From the NCBI RefSeq assembly GCF_001434475.1, contig NZ_AZGF01000001.1, positions 124,001 to 188,000 of the forward strand: a DNA stretch of 64,000 bases, given 5' to 3'. The stretch comes from Paucilactobacillus suebicus DSM 5007 = KCTC 3549 (lineage in GTDB: Bacteria > Bacillota > Bacilli > Lactobacillales > Lactobacillaceae). Position numbers and translations under genes: made by a program. The stretch's first letter is position 1. Every line of letters starts with the position of its first letter. Below are positions 35,797 to 47,018 of the stretch, piece after piece. Under the pieces are notes generated by a model that was given only the letters and a program-made list of their open reading frames with translations, was not told the DNA's origin and searched no databases.

Positions 35797-36792
35797 TTAA
35801 TCGTGTGACTGTTGCAACCGATTCATTAATTCATTAACGACTTTTTCACTATCATGGAAGGCACCATTATCCTTTAATTTCAAAAAGCTAGTAGATACCA
35901 CCCGAACATCCTGATCACGCAGTCCTTGAAAATCATGTTTGACCGGCCTCGACAGTTCATTCCATCGTTGATAATCCATATAATCAGCAGGCACCGGTTC
36001 AGTATTCACCAAAATAGTATTAACAAAATTATGGCCAAGATGACGATTTAAAATGCGCACATGATCCGCATCTGTCATATTATCGGTTTCACCTTTTTGG
36101 GTCATAATGTTACAAATATAAACTACTTCGGCTGCTGTCTCACAAACTGCCTTGCCAACATTTCTAATCATTAGGTTAGGTAGAATGCTTGTGAACAAGC
36201 TCCCTGGTCCAATAACGATCTGATCGGCATTCAGAATTGAGTCAATTACCTCATCAACTGCCGCCGGTTCATGCCCATCTGTGTTGTCTGATGGTGTTAC
36301 CCAAACGCGCTTGATCTCTTTATGGGCAGCCGTAATTTCGGACTCACCACTTAATTCACTACCATCTTTAAATTCAGCATTCAGCACCAACGGCTCGTTA
36401 GCTACCGGGTAAACATGACCATGAATATCCATCATTGAAGTCAATGCCTGAACTGCTTCGAAAATACCAGATTTCATCTCTGATAAAGCAGCAATCACTA
36501 AATTACCAATCGCATGACCAGCTAAAAACTTATCTGAACTGTCAAAGCGGTATTGAAAAACATCAAGTGCTAAGTCTGGCCAATCGGACAAGGCCGCTAG
36601 CACATTTCGAATATCACCAGGCGGCACAACGTTAATATAGTTGCGTAAGATTCCAGAAGAACCACCATCATCTGCCACTGTTACAATCGCTGTGATATCA
36701 ACATCTTTATCCCGTAATCCACGCAAAATCACAGGCAAGCCGGTCCCACCACCGATCACAACAACTTTTGGCTGTCGTTTTTTTCTATTCAT
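35797..36792 (-). CDS. yvcK: YvcK/CofD-like gluconeogenesis factor
   Basis: This 331-residue CofD-like protein begins with the nucleotide-sugar-binding loop [13 protein letters not shown] and continues [14 protein letters not shown] and [14 protein letters not shown]. YvcK is needed for normal wall synthesis and growth on gluconeogenic carbon and binds UDP-sugars. Its start overlaps the rapZ stop by 4 bases (ATGA), showing coupled translation. Confidence 0.95.
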   Translation of the reverse strand: MNRKKRQPKVVVIGGGTGLPVILRGLRDKDVDITAIVTVADDGGSSGILRNYINVVPPGDIRNVLAALSDWPDLALDVFQYRFDSSDKFLAGHAIGNLVIAALSEMKSGIFEAVQALTSMMDIHGHVYPVANEPLVLNAEFKDGSELSGESEITAAHKEIKRVWVTPSDNTDGHEPAAVDEVIDSILNADQIVIGPGSLFTSILPNLMIRNVGKAVCETAAEVVYICNIMTQKGETDNMTDADHVRILNRHLGHNFVNTILVNTEPVPADYMDYQRWNELSRPVKHDFQGLRDQDVRVVSTSFLKLKDNGAFHDSEKVVNELMNRLQQSHD

Positions 36793-37676
36793 GACCGATT
36801 AGAGGACTCCTTTCTTTTAGCAACATCACGATGAGTGACATTGACTACGTAACTATCATTTCTAATGTCTTGTGCCAATCGATTAGTGATAGCCACAGAT
36901 CGATGCTGTCCGCCAGTACAACCGATTGCAATCGTTAAGTTAGTTTTACCTTCCCTTTCATATCCTGGAAGGATGCTTTCTATTAAAGATTTAAACCGAT
37001 CATAAAACTGCTGTGCATTATCTTGTGCAAACACATAATCGCTAACTGCCTTATCAGCACCAGTTAAATTACGTAATTCATCAACATAATATGGATTGGG
37101 TAAAAATCGTACGTCCATGACAATATCAGCATCTAGTGGTAACCCATATTTAAATCCAAATGACATCACTTCAACATGAAAAGTTGTTTCATGGTCAGTG
37201 TTAAAATTTTCAACAATTCGTTTTCGTAATGTTCGTGGTGTCAGATTAGATGTATCAATCATCATGCTAGCCCGATTTTTAATGTCACTAAGCAAATCAC
37301 GTTCTTTTTCAATTCCAGCCATGACACGGCCTTGTGGTGCAAGTGGATGTGCCCGTCTAGTCTCCTTATAACGTGATACTAATTCTTCATCACTAGCATC
37401 CAAGAATAGTAGCTGCAAATCAGCGTCATCACGTTTTTTCAGTTTATCTATCGTTGGCACAATCAGATCATAGAATCCTTTTGAGCGCAAATCGACAACT
37501 AACGCAACCTTAGAAATGTCTCCTTCTTCCTCGATAATATCAAGAAACCGGGTCATTAAATTCGGCAACATGTTATCAACTACAAAATATCCAAGATCCT
37601 CAAAACTTTGAACAGCAACGGTTTTTCCCGCACCACTCATTCCTGTAATAATTATAACCTGCAGCTTTTTAGTCAC
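36789..37676 (-). CDS. rapZ: RapZ/YvcJ nucleotide-binding protein
   Basis: This 295-residue P-loop protein has Walker [10 protein letters not shown] near residue 10, the Walker B-like LVVDLRS and the C-terminal [10 protein letters not shown] domain. The Enterobacteria homologue RapZ controls glmS through small RNAs by sensing glucosamine-6-phosphate; the Gram-positive role is less clear. GTG 37676 was chosen: GGGAGG lies 7 bases upstream, whereas a longer frame to 37706 spans that site. Confidence 0.94.
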   Translation of the reverse strand: MTKKLQVIIITGMSGAGKTVAVQSFEDLGYFVVDNMLPNLMTRFLDIIEEEGDISKVALVVDLRSKGFYDLIVPTIDKLKKRDDADLQLLFLDASDEELVSRYKETRRAHPLAPQGRVMAGIEKERDLLSDIKNRASMMIDTSNLTPRTLRKRIVENFNTDHETTFHVEVMSFGFKYGLPLDADIVMDVRFLPNPYYVDELRNLTGADKAVSDYVFAQDNAQQFYDRFKSLIESILPGYEREGKTNLTIAIGCTGGQHRSVAITNRLAQDIRNDSYVVNVTHRDVAKRKESSNRS

Positions 37677-37825
37677 TGTTGTGCCTCCCATTAAACTCAT
37701 CCTCACAATTGTAACATACCTGGCGTGTCATTTTATAGTATTACAGTTTAAAATATTAGAAAAGCAATTATAATCGTTTTTTATGATTTTGTGCGCCAAA
37801 AATGGATTGAAGTCCATAAAATAAA

Positions 37826-37870
37826 GAACACCACATGTAAATCGTAAATTCACGATCGCGTGTGGTGTTC
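37826..37870 (-). terminator. Hairpin after argH
   Basis: GAACACCACA pairs with TGTGGTGTTC, with ATCGT/ACGAT inside. The T-rich tail TCTTTATTTT on the minus strand is weak. Confidence 0.6.
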
Positions 37871-37900
37871 CCATTTATGTCAATATCTAATTTTAACGCT

Positions 37901-39283
37901 TTAGGCATCAATCAAGTTTTGTGCTCTAACTAAGTTTTTCTTAATCTGTGCAAAACCAGTACCACCCAATGAATTGCGTCGTTCTACCGCAACCTTGCTT
38001 TCAAGATCATGGTACACGTCTTCTTCAATTAGAGGTGAAATCTGCTTGTACTCTTCGAGCGTAATATCTTGTAGGCGTTTGCCAGTTTGGAGACCCTTTA
38101 ATACAAGTTCACCAACAATTTCATGCGCTTGGCGGAATGGAATACCTTTACTAGCTAAATAATCTGCAAGTTCTGTGGCATTAGAAAAATCATTTTGAGT
38201 AGCCTCTTCCATTTTCTCCTTATGGATTGAAGCTGTTCCAATCATTTCGCCAAAAATTTTCAAACTTGGCAAAATGGTTTTAACAGTGTCAAAAACGCCT
38301 TCTTTGTCCTCTTGTAAATCCTTATTGTAAGCCAATGGCAATGATTTCATGACCGTCAGCAAGCCCATCAAATTACCAATCACTCGTCCGCTTTTACCAC
38401 GAATTAACTCGGCCATATCGGGATTCTTCTTCTGTGGCATGATCGAGCTACCGGTTGAATACTTGTCAGATAGTTCCAAATAATTGAATTCAAAGCTGCA
38501 CCACAGAATAACTTCTTCACAGAACCTTGATAAGTGCATCATCATGATTGAGGAGTTACTCAAAAACTCAAGTGCAAAATCACGATCTGAGACAGCATCT
38601 AAACTGTTGTGGTAAACATCACTAAAGCCAAGTTCCTGGGCACTAAATTCACGATCAATTGGAAAAGTTGTCCCTGCCAGGGCTGCAGCACCTAACGGTA
38701 AAATGTCTGCATGCTTCATATTAAATTCGAATCTTTCAACATCTCGCTGAAACATCTCAAAGTATGCTAGCAAATAATGTGCATATGAAATTGGCTGGGC
38801 ATGTTGCAAATGAGTATAGCCTGGCATAATGGTTTCAACATTATCTTGCGCCAAATCCACCAGTACCTGTTGTAAATGCTTCAATTCCTTAACCACTTGT
38901 GGAATTTGATTCTTAACGTATAGATGAAAATCAGTCGCTACTTGATCATTACGGCTACGTGCAGTATGCAATTTTCCCGCAACAGGACCAATTTGATCAG
39001 TTAAAATTTTTTCGAGGTTTAAGTGAATATCTTCGTTTTCAACCGAGAACTTAAGCTTACCGTCGTGGAGTTGTTGGACTAAACTTTCTAGTCCTGCAAC
39101 AATTTGATCTGCATCTTCTGCCGGTAAAATTTCAGTTTTTTTCAGCATTTTTACGTGAGCCAGTGAGCCCTGTAAATCCTCATCAGCAAGTTCCTGATCA
39201 AATGAAATAGACGCGCCAAATTCATCAACCCAGTGTGCTGCTTGCTGTGTAAACCGTCCACCCCATAATTTTTCAGTACTCAT
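37901..39283 (-). CDS. argH: Argininosuccinate lyase
   Basis: ArgH splits argininosuccinate into arginine and fumarate. The 460 residues start with KLWGGRFTQ and contain the signature [12 protein letters not shown] with its catalytic Ser, and [13 protein letters not shown]. It lies 2 bases after argG, so the pair is one operon making arginine from citrulline. No other arg genes are in the window. Confidence 0.97.
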   Translation of the reverse strand: MSTEKLWGGRFTQQAAHWVDEFGASISFDQELADEDLQGSLAHVKMLKKTEILPAEDADQIVAGLESLVQQLHDGKLKFSVENEDIHLNLEKILTDQIGPVAGKLHTARSRNDQVATDFHLYVKNQIPQVVKELKHLQQVLVDLAQDNVETIMPGYTHLQHAQPISYAHYLLAYFEMFQRDVERFEFNMKHADILPLGAAALAGTTFPIDREFSAQELGFSDVYHNSLDAVSDRDFALEFLSNSSIMMMHLSRFCEEVILWCSFEFNYLELSDKYSTGSSIMPQKKNPDMAELIRGKSGRVIGNLMGLLTVMKSLPLAYNKDLQEDKEGVFDTVKTILPSLKIFGEMIGTASIHKEKMEEATQNDFSNATELADYLASKGIPFRQAHEIVGELVLKGLQTGKRLQDITLEEYKQISPLIEEDVYHDLESKVAVERRNSLGGTGFAQIKKNLVRAQNLIDA

Positions 39284-39285
39284 AA

Positions 39286-40506
39286 TTAAATGCCATCCTT
39301 ATCGTGCTTAGCCTTTTCTTGAACTTGTGCATAAACTTGAGTTGGAAGACCCCAAAGTTTAATAAATCCAACAGCAGCTTCCTGGTCAAATTCATCAGAT
39401 GAAGTATAGGTAGCCAGGTTCTTGTCGTATAGTGAGTTAGCAGATTTACGTCCTTCGGTAATAATATTACCCTTGAACAACTTCAAACGAACAGTTCCGT
39501 TGACAACCTTTTGAGTATCCTTCAAGAATGCCTGCATTGCACTCATCAAAGGTGAGAACCACAGTGCGTTGTAAATAGTATTAGCCAGCTTTTGTTCAAT
39601 TATTGGCTTAAAGTGAGCTAAATCACGTTCAAAAGTCAAATCTTCAAGGTCTTTGTGAGCGTGCATCAACACAGCTGCAGCGGGGGCTTCGTAAACTTCA
39701 CGAGACTTAATTCCAACCAACCGATTTTCGATGTGATCAATTCGGCCAATACCATGCTTACCAGCAATTGCTTCAACTTCTTGAATCAATTCAGCCAACT
39801 TATACTTAGTTCCATTCAAGGCAACTGGTACACCTTGTTCAAAATCAATAGTCAATTCTTCGGGAGTATCTGGTGTGTTTTCAATACTGTTCGTTAAATC
39901 AAACGCATCTTCTGGTGCAGATGCCCATGGATCTTCAAGAATCCCACATTCATTAGCACGGCCCCAAAGGTTTTGATCAATCGAGTATGGACTATCCAAA
40001 TCAATTGGAACTGGAACATTATGATCCTTTGCATACTTAATTTCCTCTTCACGTGACCAGTGCCAGTCACGAATTGGTGCTTCAATCTTTAACTCAGGAG
40101 CTAAGGCATGAATGGCAACTTCAAAACGAACCTGATCATTGCCCTTACCAGTACATCCGTGAGCGACAGCAGTTGCACCTTCCTGCTTAGCAATTTCAAC
40201 TAACTTCTTAGAAATTAATGGACGTGAAAGTGCTGATACCAATGGATAAATTCCTTCATACATTGTGTGTCCTTGAAGAGCAATTAATGCATAATCATTC
40301 GCAAACTCTTCTTTTGCATCAATAACATATGCTTTTGTGGCCCCAACCTTCAAAGCCTTGTCATGAACAAAGTTAAGATCTTTACCCTTTTCACCAACAT
40401 CGATACAAACTGCAATAACGTCGTATCCCTTGTCCTTCAACCAACTAATTGCGACCGATGTATCTAATCCACCTGAATATGCTAAAATTACTTTTTCATT
40501 TGCCAT
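39286..40506 (-). CDS. argG: Argininosuccinate synthase
   Basis: ArgG joins citrulline and aspartate using ATP. The 406 residues begin with the PP-loop [10 protein letters not shown] and carry [27 protein letters not shown] and [26 protein letters not shown] precedes the ATG. A strong promoter and ARG-box-like sequences lie upstream, so repression by an ArgR/AhrC-type regulator is expected. Confidence 0.97.
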   Translation of the reverse strand: MANEKVILAYSGGLDTSVAISWLKDKGYDVIAVCIDVGEKGKDLNFVHDKALKVGATKAYVIDAKEEFANDYALIALQGHTMYEGIYPLVSALSRPLISKKLVEIAKQEGATAVAHGCTGKGNDQVRFEVAIHALAPELKIEAPIRDWHWSREEEIKYAKDHNVPVPIDLDSPYSIDQNLWGRANECGILEDPWASAPEDAFDLTNSIENTPDTPEELTIDFEQGVPVALNGTKYKLAELIQEVEAIAGKHGIGRIDHIENRLVGIKSREVYEAPAAAVLMHAHKDLEDLTFERDLAHFKPIIEQKLANTIYNALWFSPLMSAMQAFLKDTQKVVNGTVRLKLFKGNIITEGRKSANSLYDKNLATYTSSDEFDQEAAVGFIKLWGLPTQVYAQVQEKAKHDKDGI

Positions 40507-40545
40507 AATTATTACTCTCCTTACTCGTTGTTTATCATGTTTAGT

Positions 40546-40574
40546 ATAATAGCATCATAATTTATAAAAATCAA
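40546..40574 (-). promoter_or_regulatory. Promoter of argGH
   Basis: TTGATT (40569-40574) and TATTAT (40546-40551) are 17 bases apart. Confidence 0.65.
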
Positions 40575-40643
40575 GTATTTATACATAAATAATGTTAAAA
40601 AATCTGTTTTTATTCAAAATGTTGCAAAAATAGTCGTCATTAA

Positions 40644-40659
40644 TTGAATATTAATTCTA
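40644..40659. promoter_or_regulatory. ARG-box-like site upstream of argG
   Basis: TTGAATATTAATTCTA resembles the ArgR/AhrC operator (ATGAATAAAAATTCAA). A second half-site, TTTTGAATAAAAACA, lies at about 40605-40620, nearer the promoter. Confidence 0.45.
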
Positions 40660-40681
40660 TATAAACGCACCTTTTTATGTA

Positions 40682-40713
40682 AAAAAAAATCGAAACCCAA
40701 ATGGGTTTCGATT
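40682..40713 (-). terminator. Terminator of luxS
   Basis: ATCGAAACCCA pairs perfectly with TGGGTTTCGAT around a 2-base loop, followed by a long T-run on the minus strand. Confidence 0.88.
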
Positions 40714-40727
40714 ACTGGTAGTGCAGA

Positions 40728-41198
40728 TTAAACTTCAACGCGCTTGAATGGATCAGATGAAATCTTTTCAGATAAAATCTTTTTAGCCCATTCTTGTGCT
40801 GAAAATAGAGAATGATCACGGTAATTACCGCAACTATCGATTGTCGTACCTGGAACATCTGACCACTTTGCAGTGGAAATAAATTCAAGTGATGACTTCA
40901 AAGCTTTAGCAACTTCAGTGGTATCATGTTCGCCCCACATAATTAAATGGAAACCTGTACGGCAACCAAATGGTGAGCAGTCAATCACACCGTCCATGCG
41001 GTCACGCAACAATCCAGCCAACATGTGCTCGATTGTATGTAATCCTGCAGTAGGAATAGCGTTAACGTTTGGTTGAACTAAACGCAAGTCAAAGTTAGAA
41101 ATCTTATCTCCATGTGCGCCCTCTTCAACTGTAATTAAACGAACATATGGTGCAAGTACCTTTGTATGATCTAATTGAAAACTTTCAATTTTTGCCAA
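40728..41198 (-). CDS. luxS: S-ribosylhomocysteine lyase (AI-2 synthase)
   Basis: LuxS cleaves S-ribosylhomocysteine to homocysteine and DPD, the precursor of autoinducer-2. The 156 residues show the metal site [14 protein letters not shown] (two His) and the Cys in SCGNYRDHS, plus the catalytic Cys in FGCRTGFHL. The start is TTG 41198, after AAGGAGTGAGTG. It lies between uvrA and argG with its own terminator. Its partner Pfs is not in the window. Confidence 0.97.
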   Translation of the reverse strand: MAKIESFQLDHTKVLAPYVRLITVEEGAHGDKISNFDLRLVQPNVNAIPTAGLHTIEHMLAGLLRDRMDGVIDCSPFGCRTGFHLIMWGEHDTTEVAKALKSSLEFISTAKWSDVPGTTIDSCGNYRDHSLFSAQEWAKKILSEKISSDPFKRVEV

Positions 41199-41270
41199 TT
41201 ACACTCACTCCTTATACTTTCATCTTCGTGACTCATTCTACCACTAACAATCAAAAGTTAAAAACAACAA

Positions 41271-44120
41271 TTACGCCTTAACCTGACGCTCCTTGTCACG
41301 CACTAAAACTGGTTTCAAGTACTTACCAGTATAGCTTTCTTTAACTTCGGCAACCTCCTCGGGAGTTCCCGTTGCGACCACCTGGCCACCCCCAGCACCA
41401 CCTTCTGGGCCAAGATCAATCAACCAGTCAGCCGATTTAACAACATCAAGATTATGTTCAATTACCAAAACAGTGTTTCCAGCATCAACAAGTCGCTGTA
41501 AAACATCTAATAATCGCTTGATGTCATCTGTGTGCAGTCCTGTCGTTGGTTCATCCAAAATATAAAAGCTCTTACCAGTAGACTGCTTATGAAGCTCAGA
41601 CGCCAACTTCATTCGCTGTGCCTCACCGCCAGAAAGCGTGGTTGCTGGTTGGCCCATTTTCACGTATCCCAGTCCAACATCAACAATTGTCTGTAATTTA
41701 CGGGTAATCTTTGGAATTGCGGAGAAGAATTGCAATGCTTCTTCCACGGTCATATCCAAAACATCTGCAATGTTCTTACCCTTATATTCAACTTCCAACG
41801 TCTCAGAATTATATCGTTTGCCATGACAAACTTCGCATGGTACGTATACATCAGGCAAAAAGTTCATTTCGATTTTAAGAATCCCATCACCGTGGCACGC
41901 CTCGCAACGACCGCCTTTAATATTAAAACTGAATCGACCTTTGGAATAACCGCGCATCTTAGCAGCGTTTGTTTGCGCAAATAAGCCACGAATATCATCA
42001 AATACACCCGTATAAGTAGCAGGATTACTGCGCGGAGTGCGCCCAATTGGTGCTTGGTCGATATCGATCACTTTTTCAATATTATTAATGCCACGAACCG
42101 TTTTATACTTGCCCGGCTTTTCAGAATTATGATTCAGTTTCTGAGCCAGTACTCGTTTCAAGACAGAATTAACCAGCGTTGATTTACCAGAACCTGACAC
42201 CCCTGTCACTGCCACAAATTTACCCAGAGGAAAATCAACAGTGATATCTTTTAAGTTGTTCTCCGCCGCTCCCGTTAACGTTAGCTTCTTACCATTGCCA
42301 ACGCGTCGTGAATCAGGAACTTCGATAAATTTCTTACCAGACAAATACTGACCAGTCAGTGACTTACGTGATCGCGAAACCTGCTTAGGTGTGCCGGCAG
42401 CCATTACTTCGCCACCATTATCCCCAGCTCCGGGGCCGATATCGACAATATAATCGGCCGCCCGCATGGTATCTTCATCGTGCTCAACAATAATTAGGGT
42501 ATTACCAAGATCACGCATCTTCTTTAGAGAGGCAATCAGACGATCATTATCACGCTGATGCAACCCAATCGATGGTTCATCCAAAATATACATCACACCA
42601 GACAAGTTTGAACCAATTTGAGTAGCCAACCGGATTCGCTGAGCTTCACCACCTGATAAAGTTCGTGCAGAACGACTAAGTGTTAAATAATCCAAACCAA
42701 CATTTTGCAAGAATTCTAGTCGATCGCAAATTTCCTTAATAATTGGACGAGCAATAACTTCATTTTGTTCCGATAACGTTAAGCTGCGGAAAAATGGTAG
42801 TTCATCACTTACCGGCTTATCAGAAACTTCACCAATATGCTGACCGTCAACCTTAACACTTAGTGCTTGCCGATTTAATCGATAGCCATGACACGATTGA
42901 CAAGTTAATTCTGTCATATACTTGCGCATTTGATCACGGGTAAAATCAGAGTTAGTTTCATGATAACGACGCTCAACGTTATTCAAAACACCTTCAAACT
43001 TTGCATCCACATCACGAACACCACCAAATTCATTTTCATAATGAAAGTGGAATAGTGTATCACCATTGCCATACAAAATAATTTTTTGCTGTTTTGCTGG
43101 TAAATCTTCAAATGGTATATCCATATCAATTTCGTTTTGGTCACAAAACTGCTTCAACATCTCTGGATAATATTGTGAAGATATTGGATTCCATGGTAAT
43201 AATGCGCCCTCTGCCAAAGTTTTTGTTCGATCAGGAACTACCAGATCCTCATCAACTTCTAACTTAACACCAAGGCCCTCACATTCAGGGCAAGCTCCTA
43301 GTGGTGCATTAAATGAAAACAGTCGTGGTTCCATTTCTCCAACAGTAAAACCACAAATTGGACAAGCGTATTGCTCTGAAAAAGCAATTGGCTCTCCCCC
43401 AATAATATCAGCGGTTGCGTACCCATCACTCAAACGAAGGGCTGCTTCAAATGAATCAAATAAACGCGAACGAATACCATCTTTAACCACAATCCGATCA
43501 ATCACAACATCAACGCTGTGCTTCAAATTCTTGTTTAATTCAGGCACCTCATCAATATCATACGTTTCATCATCAACGCGCACACGAATAAAGCCTTCAC
43601 GTTTTACCTTCTCAAAGGTCTTTTTTTGTCCACCTTTTTTATCTCTAACAATTGGAGATAATATTTGCAATTTAGTGCGTTCTGGTAGGTTAAGAACGCG
43701 ATCCACCATTTGTTCAGGCGACTGACTGGTAATCGGTGTACCATCGTTTGGACAAATTGGCGTACCTACTCGAGCCCATAGCAGCCTTAGGTAATCATTA
43801 ATCTCGGTAACCGTTCCAACTGTTGACCGTGGATTTTTAGATGTTGTTTTTTGGTCAATTGAAATTGCTGGAGATAAACCATCAATTGAATCAACATCTG
43901 GTTTATCCATTTGCCCTAAAAATTGGCGCGCATACGCTGAAAGGCTTTCAACATACCGTCTCTGACCCTCAGCATATAATGTATCAAATGCCAATGAACT
44001 TTTCCCAGAACCAGACAGACCGGTAACAACCACCAGTTTGTTCTTAGGAATTGTCACATCAATATTTTTCAGGTTATGAGCGCGTGCTCCATGTATTTTT
44101 ATTTTATCGTTCGTTGCCAA
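41271..44120 (-). CDS. uvrA: Excinuclease ABC subunit A
   Basis: UvrA is the damage-recognition ATPase of nucleotide excision repair. The 949 residues hold two ABC ATPase modules: Walker [10 protein letters not shown] near 35 and GVSGSGKST near 640, two LSGGEAQR signatures, and zinc fingers (CPICGF...[15 protein letters not shown]...CEVCHGKRY). The start is TTG 44120 after GGAGGAAAACTTTAA. It follows uvrB by 37 bases. Confidence 0.97.
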   Translation of the reverse strand: MATNDKIKIHGARAHNLKNIDVTIPKNKLVVVTGLSGSGKSSLAFDTLYAEGQRRYVESLSAYARQFLGQMDKPDVDSIDGLSPAISIDQKTTSKNPRSTVGTVTEINDYLRLLWARVGTPICPNDGTPITSQSPEQMVDRVLNLPERTKLQILSPIVRDKKGGQKKTFEKVKREGFIRVRVDDETYDIDEVPELNKNLKHSVDVVIDRIVVKDGIRSRLFDSFEAALRLSDGYATADIIGGEPIAFSEQYACPICGFTVGEMEPRLFSFNAPLGACPECEGLGVKLEVDEDLVVPDRTKTLAEGALLPWNPISSQYYPEMLKQFCDQNEIDMDIPFEDLPAKQQKIILYGNGDTLFHFHYENEFGGVRDVDAKFEGVLNNVERRYHETNSDFTRDQMRKYMTELTCQSCHGYRLNRQALSVKVDGQHIGEVSDKPVSDELPFFRSLTLSEQNEVIARPIIKEICDRLEFLQNVGLDYLTLSRSARTLSGGEAQRIRLATQIGSNLSGVMYILDEPSIGLHQRDNDRLIASLKKMRDLGNTLIIVEHDEDTMRAADYIVDIGPGAGDNGGEVMAAGTPKQVSRSRKSLTGQYLSGKKFIEVPDSRRVGNGKKLTLTGAAENNLKDITVDFPLGKFVAVTGVSGSGKSTLVNSVLKRVLAQKLNHNSEKPGKYKTVRGINNIEKVIDIDQAPIGRTPRSNPATYTGVFDDIRGLFAQTNAAKMRGYSKGRFSFNIKGGRCEACHGDGILKIEMNFLPDVYVPCEVCHGKRYNSETLEVEYKGKNIADVLDMTVEEALQFFSAIPKITRKLQTIVDVGLGYVKMGQPATTLSGGEAQRMKLASELHKQSTGKSFYILDEPTTGLHTDDIKRLLDVLQRLVDAGNTVLVIEHNLDVVKSADWLIDLGPEGGAGGGQVVATGTPEEVAEVKESYTGKYLKPVLVRDKERQVKA

Positions 44121-44157
44121 TTAAAGTTTTCCTCCTGTCTCTCTGTAGTGCAGACAG

Positions 44158-46161
44158 CTATTCAATCTTTGTCTTTAATTCCATGACTGTATCACGCAAC
44201 GTTGCCGCTTGTTCAAAGTCCAGTCGCTTAGCGGCGGCTTTCATCTGTTCCTCAAGCTGGTGCAACATTTCTTGTTGGTCATCCTTCGCCATATCGGCAA
44301 AGTCTTGTTCGGTAAAGTCATCTTTCTTACCAGTATCTTCGGTTTCTTTTGTTACTACGATTGATGCACGAATTTCCTTCTTGATCGTTTTTGGAGTGAT
44401 CCCATGTTCCTTGTTATACTCCTCTTGAATTTCACGACGACGTTTAGTTTCGTCCATCGCGGCCTTCATTGAATCGGTCACAGTATCAGCATACATAATA
44501 ACCGCACCATTTTCATTACGGGCCGCCCGTCCAATTGTTTGAATCAATGAACGTTCATTACGCAAGAATCCTTCCTTGTCCGCATCAAGAATTGCTACTA
44601 GGGAAACTTCAGGTACATCAATCCCTTCACGCAACAAATTAATACCGACTAATACATCAAACTTGCCTAGCCGTAAATCACGAATAATTTCCGTTCGTTC
44701 AAGCGTCTTAATATCACTATGCAGGTACTTAACCTTTAATCCCAAGTCTTTCAAATAATCACTTAAATCTTCAGACATTTTCTTAGTCAAGGTTGTCACA
44801 AAAACACGCTCATTGCGGTCTACACGCTTATTGATTTCACCAACGAGATCATCAATTTGTCCCATAACTGGACGTACCTCAACAGTTGGATCCAGCAAAC
44901 CTGTTGGTCGAATGATCTGCTGAACAACATGGTCCGTTCTCTCTTCTTCGTAAGGGCCAGGAGTGGCGGACATATAGATAACCTGGTTAATATGTTGTTC
45001 AAATTCTTTTAATTTTAATGGACGGTTATCAAGCGCACTGGGTAATCGAAAACCGTAATCAACCAACATTTGTTTTCGAGCTCGATCGCCGTTATACATC
45101 CCCCGAACCTGTGGCATTGTCTGGTGGGACTCATCAACAACCAACAGAAAATCTTTCGGGAAGAAGTCTAACAACGTGTATGGAGGCTCTCCAGGCTTTC
45201 GACCATCCATATGTCGCGAGTAGTTTTCAATGCCGGAAGTATATCCCATTTCACGTAACATTTCGATATCATACGTTGTTCTTTGCTTTAGCCTTTGCGC
45301 TTCCAGCAACTTACCAGCATCATCCAATACCTTGAGACGATCATCTAATTCGGTCTGAATGCCGTCAATGGCCTGCTCCATGATTTCATCATTAGTCATA
45401 AAATGTGTTGCAGGAAAAATTGAGACATGGTCACGATCACCAATTACTTCACCTGTTAGCGCATCGACTTCTCTTATTCGATCAATCTCATCCCCAAAGA
45501 ATTCTATTCTCAATGCCCGTTCATCGCGCGATGCAGGGAACACTTCAACAACGTCTCCATGAACTCTAAAACGACCACGTTGGAAGTCAATATCGTTTCT
45601 TTCAAATTGGATATCGACTAGATCTGTTAATAATTTATTACGTTCAATTTGCATGCCGACGCGCAAAGAAAGAACATGATCCTTATACTCACGCGGATCA
45701 CCCAAACCAAAGATACTTGAAACAGACGCCACAACAATCACATCGTTTCGTTCAAGTAACGAACTTGTTGCTGAGTGACGCAACTTATCAATTTCATCGT
45801 TAATTGATGAATCTTTTTCAATATAAGTATCACTTGACGGCACATACGCCTCTGGCTGGTAATAGTCATAATAACTAACAAAGTACTCAACCGCATTATT
45901 GGGGAAAAACTGTTTAAATTCACCGTACAACTGACCCGCCAATGTTTTATTATGGGACAGCACCAGTGTCGGTTTATTCACATTTTTAATCACGTTCGAA
46001 ATTGTGAACGTCTTCCCAGTACCAGTGGCACCTAACAATATTTGTTCCTTAGTTCCATCTTGAATGCCCTTAGTTAATTGATTAATTGCATCAGGTTGGT
46101 CTCCGGTCGGCGAATATGGTGATACTAATTCAAATTTTTTATCAGGTTGACGATAAATCAC
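44158..46161 (-). CDS. uvrB: Excinuclease ABC subunit B
   Basis: UvrB verifies lesions with its helicase fold and recruits UvrC. The 667 residues include Walker [11 protein letters not shown], the beta-hairpin [32 protein letters not shown] and the C-terminal UVR motif ([22 protein letters not shown]). GTG 46161 was chosen because GGGAGGT lies 7 bases upstream; a frame to 46218 would run through it. An SOS-box-like sequence lies upstream. It forms an operon with uvrA. Confidence 0.97.
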   Translation of the reverse strand: MIYRQPDKKFELVSPYSPTGDQPDAINQLTKGIQDGTKEQILLGATGTGKTFTISNVIKNVNKPTLVLSHNKTLAGQLYGEFKQFFPNNAVEYFVSYYDYYQPEAYVPSSDTYIEKDSSINDEIDKLRHSATSSLLERNDVIVVASVSSIFGLGDPREYKDHVLSLRVGMQIERNKLLTDLVDIQFERNDIDFQRGRFRVHGDVVEVFPASRDERALRIEFFGDEIDRIREVDALTGEVIGDRDHVSIFPATHFMTNDEIMEQAIDGIQTELDDRLKVLDDAGKLLEAQRLKQRTTYDIEMLREMGYTSGIENYSRHMDGRKPGEPPYTLLDFFPKDFLLVVDESHQTMPQVRGMYNGDRARKQMLVDYGFRLPSALDNRPLKLKEFEQHINQVIYMSATPGPYEEERTDHVVQQIIRPTGLLDPTVEVRPVMGQIDDLVGEINKRVDRNERVFVTTLTKKMSEDLSDYLKDLGLKVKYLHSDIKTLERTEIIRDLRLGKFDVLVGINLLREGIDVPEVSLVAILDADKEGFLRNERSLIQTIGRAARNENGAVIMYADTVTDSMKAAMDETKRRREIQEEYNKEHGITPKTIKKEIRASIVVTKETEDTGKKDDFTEQDFADMAKDDQQEMLHQLEEQMKAAAKRLDFEQAATLRDTVMELKTKIE

Positions 46162-46283
46162 AACAATTACCTCCCTAACTGAATACGGATAACTCACATA
46201 AAAAACGTATGAAACCACATACGTTCACTAATTGTCAATATAATTATTCGTTACAAACTCACATGTCTGTCAATCTTATCACA

Positions 46284-46297
46284 CGAACATGTATTCG
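46284..46297. promoter_or_regulatory. SOS (LexA/DinR) box-like site upstream of uvrB
   Basis: CGAACATGTATTCG differs from the Gram-positive palindrome CGAACATATGTTCG in two or three central bases, keeping CGAAC and TTCG. It is about 125 bases before the uvrB start, close to a TTGACA. Confidence 0.5.
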
Positions 46298-46315
46298 TCT
46301 AGTTGCTTGCTTTAG

Positions 46316-46954
46316 CTAGTTATTTTCATGCACAATTTGATTAGTAATCTTCTTTAGTTCTTCCTTATCACCAGCACTGTCAGCAATAAAATCTGGTAAC
46401 ACGGAATTAATAAAATACTGAACACTCGCCATTTGTTTAAATTCCATCAAGGTTTTTAAGCTTTCTCGATAGATTTCTACGTATACAGATTCAGGATTTC
46501 CTTTTTCGATTTCACCAAATGATTCGTACATCAGGTCAATTTTGTCGGCCACTGATAAAATTTGGCCCTCCAATGTATCATCTTTACTTTCAGATAGTCG
46601 GCGCCTGTATGCAGGTCTAAATTCCGTTGGTATTTCATTGTTAATAAAATTTTCAGTTAATGAATCTTCCACATCAGCAAGCATTTGGCGCAATTCAGGG
46701 GTGGCATACTTAACCGGCGTTTTAATATCACCAATAAATCTCTCCGCATAATCGTGATTCAACGCTTTTTCGTAAAGTGAACGCCAATCAACCCGGTTGC
46801 CAGCATTTTCTTCGACATCGCCCAGCATTTGAGCTGCTTGAGCAACCTTAAATGAATGAGCAGCAACCGTATGCTTCTCAAACTTAAAAAATCCCGGTGC
46901 GCGATCTAGCATTCCTAAATTACTCAAACTCTTTAAATATTGATGCATTCCCAT
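46316..46954 (-). CDS. HD-domain hydrolase (YfbR-like)
   Basis: This 212-residue protein has a metal-binding HD domain: HTVAAHSFKVAQ (first His), ALNHDYAERFIGDI (HD pair) and LSVADKIDLM (last Asp). Relatives of this size include the 5'-deoxynucleotidase YfbR, so nucleotide dephosphorylation is likely. AGGAGGAAAAATA precedes the ATG. It sits between the phosphoglucomutase gene and uvrB, past the pgm terminator. Confidence 0.82.
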   Translation of the reverse strand: MGMHQYLKSLSNLGMLDRAPGFFKFEKHTVAAHSFKVAQAAQMLGDVEENAGNRVDWRSLYEKALNHDYAERFIGDIKTPVKYATPELRQMLADVEDSLTENFINNEIPTEFRPAYRRRLSESKDDTLEGQILSVADKIDLMYESFGEIEKGNPESVYVEIYRESLKTLMEFKQMASVQYFINSVLPDFIADSAGDKEELKKITNQIVHENN

Positions 46955-46975
46955 TATTTTTCCTCCTTATGCAAC

Positions 46976-47003
46976 AAAAGTCTGGAATGAAAATTCCAGA
47001 CTT
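46976..47003 (-). terminator. Terminator of the phosphoglucomutase gene
   Basis: AAGTCTGGAAT pairs perfectly with ATTCCAGACTT, followed by TTTTGTTG on the minus strand, 16 bases after the stop. Confidence 0.8.
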
Positions 47004-47018
47004 AAGTAGTGATCATTA